8,605 nt of DNA, from NCBI GenBank assembly GCA_011620445.1, contig WOZB01000155.1, positions 1 through 8,605 of the forward strand. Direction: 5' to 3'. The translations under genes were made by a program, and so were the position numbers. The stretch comes from Anaerolineaceae bacterium (lineage in GTDB: Bacteria; Chloroflexota; Anaerolineae; Anaerolineales; Anaerolineaceae). Below the pieces are notes generated by a model. That model was not told where the DNA came from and did no database searches. It worked only from the letters and a program-made list of their open reading frames with translations. This document shows positions 6,578 through 8,605 of the stretch, in pieces (position 1 is the first letter of the stretch; the number at the start of each line of letters is the position of its first letter).

Positions 6578-6892
6578 TTAAAGGTCATCCTTCTCAATTG
6601 GCTTCTTGCGGACCACTCTTTCATGCGACGGATAAACCTGGATCGGTCTGATCATATTTGAATCCGTTTGGAACCAGAGGATCTGGTCTGGAACCATCCA
6701 ACCATCTGTCAGAAATATATTCGTTTTAAACTGCACTGCAATCATGCGGCCATCAACCTGGACGATTGTTCCCCTCAGCCAACCGCGTACCCTTTCTCCC
6801 TTATCTTCATGGTCGCAATTGACTTCAATCTTCTCTCCGATTTCATACACTCTTTCCATTTGCGGAGGCCGCATAAACGTTCCTGTGGACAT
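6578..6892 (-). CDS. Small conserved-looking protein linked to SufD, function unknown
   Basis: I do not recognise a named family. The 104-aa protein starts at ATG 6892-6890, 2 nt after the sufD TAG, with AAGGAT upstream in the 3' end of sufD; it is the last gene of the suf unit. Residues 14-80 look like one small domain of alternating hydrophobic and charged strands: YEIGEKIEVNC, VRGWLRGTIVQVDG, RMIAVQFKTNIFLTDGWMV, and DQILWF. This pattern with GW and VDG turns suggests an SH3-like or Tudor-like beta barrel; that is inference. The C-terminal tail (82-104) is basic then acidic (ERVVRKKPIEKDDL) and probably flexible. It has a single cysteine (Cys26) and one nearby His (His28), so it is not an obvious cluster or metal carrier. 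No signal peptide or membrane segment. It differs from SufA/IscA (no C-x-C), SufU, SufT and SufE. Confidence 0.8.
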   Translation of the reverse strand: MSTGTFMRPPQMERVYEIGEKIEVNCDHEDKGERVRGWLRGTIVQVDGRMIAVQFKTNIFLTDGWMVPDQILWFQTDSNMIRPIQVYPSHERVVRKKPIEKDDL

Positions 6893-6894
6893 AT

Positions 6895-8148
6895 CTATCC
6901 TTCTTCCTCTACTGAATGATAATTCGATAATTTCTTGTTGATCCGTTCACTGAGCTGCTCATGCAATTTCTTATCTTTAATCTCATCGATGACTTCAGCG
7001 AAAAAACCATTCACAATCAACTTTTCAGCAACATCTTTGGGCATGCCGCGGCTTTCCAGATAAAATAGCTCCTCGGCATCGATCCTACCGACGGTGGCGC
7101 CATGAGAACATTTTACATCATCGGCACAGATTTCCAAACCAGGTATTGAGTGAATTTCAGCATCCGCGGAAAGGGCCAGGTTTCGATTTGCCTGGTATCC
7201 ATCACTGCCAAGCGCAACAGGGTCAACATAGATCATGCCTTCCCAGGTGACTTTACCATTACCGTTGGCTGCTCCTTTGAACAGCAGGTCGCTTTTAGTT
7301 TTGGCGGCCAGATGATTCACCTGGGTATCCAGATCGATAACCTCTTTAGAGCCAATAAAGTAAAAACCGCGTAAGCGGGCTTCAGACATTTCTCCAGCCA
7401 AATCAAGGTCAATAAAGTGTTTAGCGTTGCCTTCACCTAAGTGCCCGTAGATCCAGCTCATTCGCGAATTTGCCATCAATTTTGCTTTTTCACGCGCGAT
7501 TGATGAGATCCCTGAACTCTGGTCAACAATTTCAACCAGGTTAAGTTCCGCTCCCGCAGCGATAAATATTTCAAGATTCTCGAGGGTCAGACTCCTGTGC
7601 TTGTTGGCATTCTTCCGATGAATGGTCAATTGACAGCGGCTGCCGGCTTCGAGCACAATCAAAGAATGGCTAAATTGGAGTCCGGATGCGGTCAATTCGA
7701 TGGAGACTTCCAACGCATCCTTCACATCGGTTTCTTCGGGTACCCATAACACAAAACCCTGGTTAGCATAAGCAGACGCCAATGCTGCAAACCTGTCTGT
7801 ATCTGCCGGGATGATCTTTCCCAAGTAGGTATCAAGCAAGTGTGAGTGTTCGATGACTGCCCGGTTGTAATCCATAAAGACAATATTTTTGGCGGCACCG
7901 CTGATTTGGAATTTGGCTGGTGAGGAAGCTAACGTGGAATAGCTTTTCGGATTTATTGCCGAGAAATCAGTCCAACGCCAGGCTTCTGATTTAGCAGCAG
8001 GAAATTCCAACGCGAGGGCGGCCTTGCCTGCCTTCTCCAGATGCGCAAGGGTTTTGTCTTTAGCCCGTGCTTCCAATTCCCTTCTAACAACAACATTGAG
8101 CATAGTGTCGTCAAAAATGGGTCGTGTGTAAAATGCCTGATCTTTCAT
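6895..8148 (-). CDS. sufD: SufD, Fe-S cluster assembly scaffold subunit
   Basis: SufD, 417 aa (E. coli SufD is 423). It pairs with SufB and the ATPase SufC in the SufBC2D complex that builds nascent Fe-S clusters. The N-terminal part (about 1-135) is helical and variable, with the SEAWRWTDF segment (54-62) usual near the start of the SufBD fold. A long right-handed beta-helix core follows. The conserved C-terminal block contains SDGYQANRNLALS (315-327), SIPGLEICADDVKCSHGATVG (334-354) and FYLESRGM. Cys347 and His349 match the E. coli functional pair Cys358 and His360, so the site at the SufB-SufD interface appears intact. The start at ATG 8148 is one base after the sufB stop (TGA-A-ATG), with a G-rich GGTGGGG upstream, indicating coupling. 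SufD rather than SufB is judged from length, the immediately preceding bona fide SufB, and the CSHGAT motif. Confidence 0.96.
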   Translation of the reverse strand: MKDQAFYTRPIFDDTMLNVVVRRELEARAKDKTLAHLEKAGKAALALEFPAAKSEAWRWTDFSAINPKSYSTLASSPAKFQISGAAKNIVFMDYNRAVIEHSHLLDTYLGKIIPADTDRFAALASAYANQGFVLWVPEETDVKDALEVSIELTASGLQFSHSLIVLEAGSRCQLTIHRKNANKHRSLTLENLEIFIAAGAELNLVEIVDQSSGISSIAREKAKLMANSRMSWIYGHLGEGNAKHFIDLDLAGEMSEARLRGFYFIGSKEVIDLDTQVNHLAAKTKSDLLFKGAANGNGKVTWEGMIYVDPVALGSDGYQANRNLALSADAEIHSIPGLEICADDVKCSHGATVGRIDAEELFYLESRGMPKDVAEKLIVNGFFAEVIDEIKDKKLHEQLSERINKKLSNYHSVEEEG

Positions 8149-8149
8149 T

Positions 8150-8605
8150 TCACCCCACCGAGCCCACCATCTGGAGCTGAATCAGACGGTTCATTTCAAC
8201 AGCATACTCCATGGGCAATTCCTTAACCAGGGGTTCAATAAAACCTGAGACAACCATGGTTGTGGCTTCCTCATTGCTGAGCCCCCGACTATTAAGATAA
8301 AAGAGTTGGTCCTCATCGATCTTGCTGACTGTGGCCTCGTGGCCGATGGTGATCTCGTTTGAGTTCACATCGATTGTCGGGTAAGTATCCGATCGTGAAG
8401 CATGATCAAGCAGCAGCGCATCGCAAGCAACATTGGATTTGGCATTCAGACCAGCTTTGGCCACCTTTACGAGACCACGGTAAGAGGATCTGCCATCACC
8501 CCGAGAAATGGATTTGGAGGTGATTTTGCTGCTGGTATTGGGAGCAAAGTGGATCATCTTCGAGCCTGTATCCTGCACTTGGCCGGGGCCGGCAAAAGCT
8601 ACAGA
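8150..8605 (-). CDS. sufB: SufB, Fe-S cluster assembly scaffold subunit (C-terminal part, cut by window edge)
   Basis: The last 151 residues of SufB are visible, open to the window end. The visible sequence starts SVAFAGPGQ and continues through [69 protein letters not shown] and [19 protein letters not shown], a near-canonical SufB C-terminus. Cys61, His89 and Glu90 of the fragment have the same spacing as E. coli SufB Cys405, His433 and Glu434, the residues of the proposed cluster-forming site. If the alignment is gap-free the fragment begins at E. coli residue 345 and ends at 495, the exact E. coli C-terminus. A GTG near 8578 is internal, not a start. sufC is expected upstream, beyond the window edge. 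The gene is followed immediately by sufD. Confidence 0.97.
   Translation of the reverse strand, partial: SVAFAGPGQVQDTGSKMIHFAPNTSSKITSKSISRGDGRSSYRGLVKVAKAGLNAKSNVACDALLLDHASRSDTYPTIDVNSNEITIGHEATVSKIDEDQLFYLNSRGLSNEEATTMVVSGFIEPLVKELPMEYAVEMNRLIQLQMVGSVG

Noticed and set aside
8576..8578. GTG as a possible start of a short SufB-like gene
   Set aside because: The frame stays open to the window end and the residues before it (SVAFAGPGQ) match the SufB core, so the gene is cut by the edge, not short.

Overview
The window carries two metallocofactor-assembly gene sets facing each other, with a two-gene module between them. The sequence gives no direct taxonomic marker. Base composition looks moderate, some starts are GTG or TTG, genes are tightly coupled, and NiFe-hydrogenase maturation genes occur with a SUF-type Fe-S system. 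I would guess an anaerobic or facultative bacterium, possibly Chloroflexota (Anaerolineae-like), from general resemblance only and with low confidence.

Plus strand, 1-4935: the 3' end of hypB, then complete hypF, hypC, hypD and hypE, in the order B-F-C-D-E with overlaps or gaps of a few bases. Together they build and insert the Fe(CN)2CO part of the [NiFe]-hydrogenase active site. HypF makes a carbamoyl group from carbamoyl phosphate. HypE carries it on its C-terminal Cys and dehydrates it to a thiocyanate. The HypC-HypD complex assembles the Fe(CN)2CO unit. HypB is the GTPase for nickel insertion. No hypA and no hydrogenase structural gene is visible; they are presumably upstream or elsewhere.

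Plus strand, 4936-6577: a 101-nt gap with four degenerate GGATTTGA repeats is followed by a strong sigma70-like promoter. That promoter leads into a class I SAM-dependent methyltransferase and a PIG-L/LmbE-type zinc N-deacetylase 7 nt downstream. The pair ends at a hairpin with T-runs on both sides, which should stop transcription from both directions.

Minus strand, 6578-8605: the end of a suf operon, transcribed toward the same hairpin. It holds the C-terminal part of sufB (cut by the window edge), complete sufD, and a 104-aa protein of unknown function starting 2 nt after the sufD stop. SufB and SufD form the Fe-S scaffold with the ATPase SufC, which is outside the window.

Every stretch longer than about 110 nt is coding. 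I see no tRNA, rRNA, CRISPR array, insertion sequence or prophage signal. The core genes are well known. The parts with least explanation are the Suf-linked small protein, the methyltransferase-deacetylase pair, and a few unusual residues in HypF and HypD.
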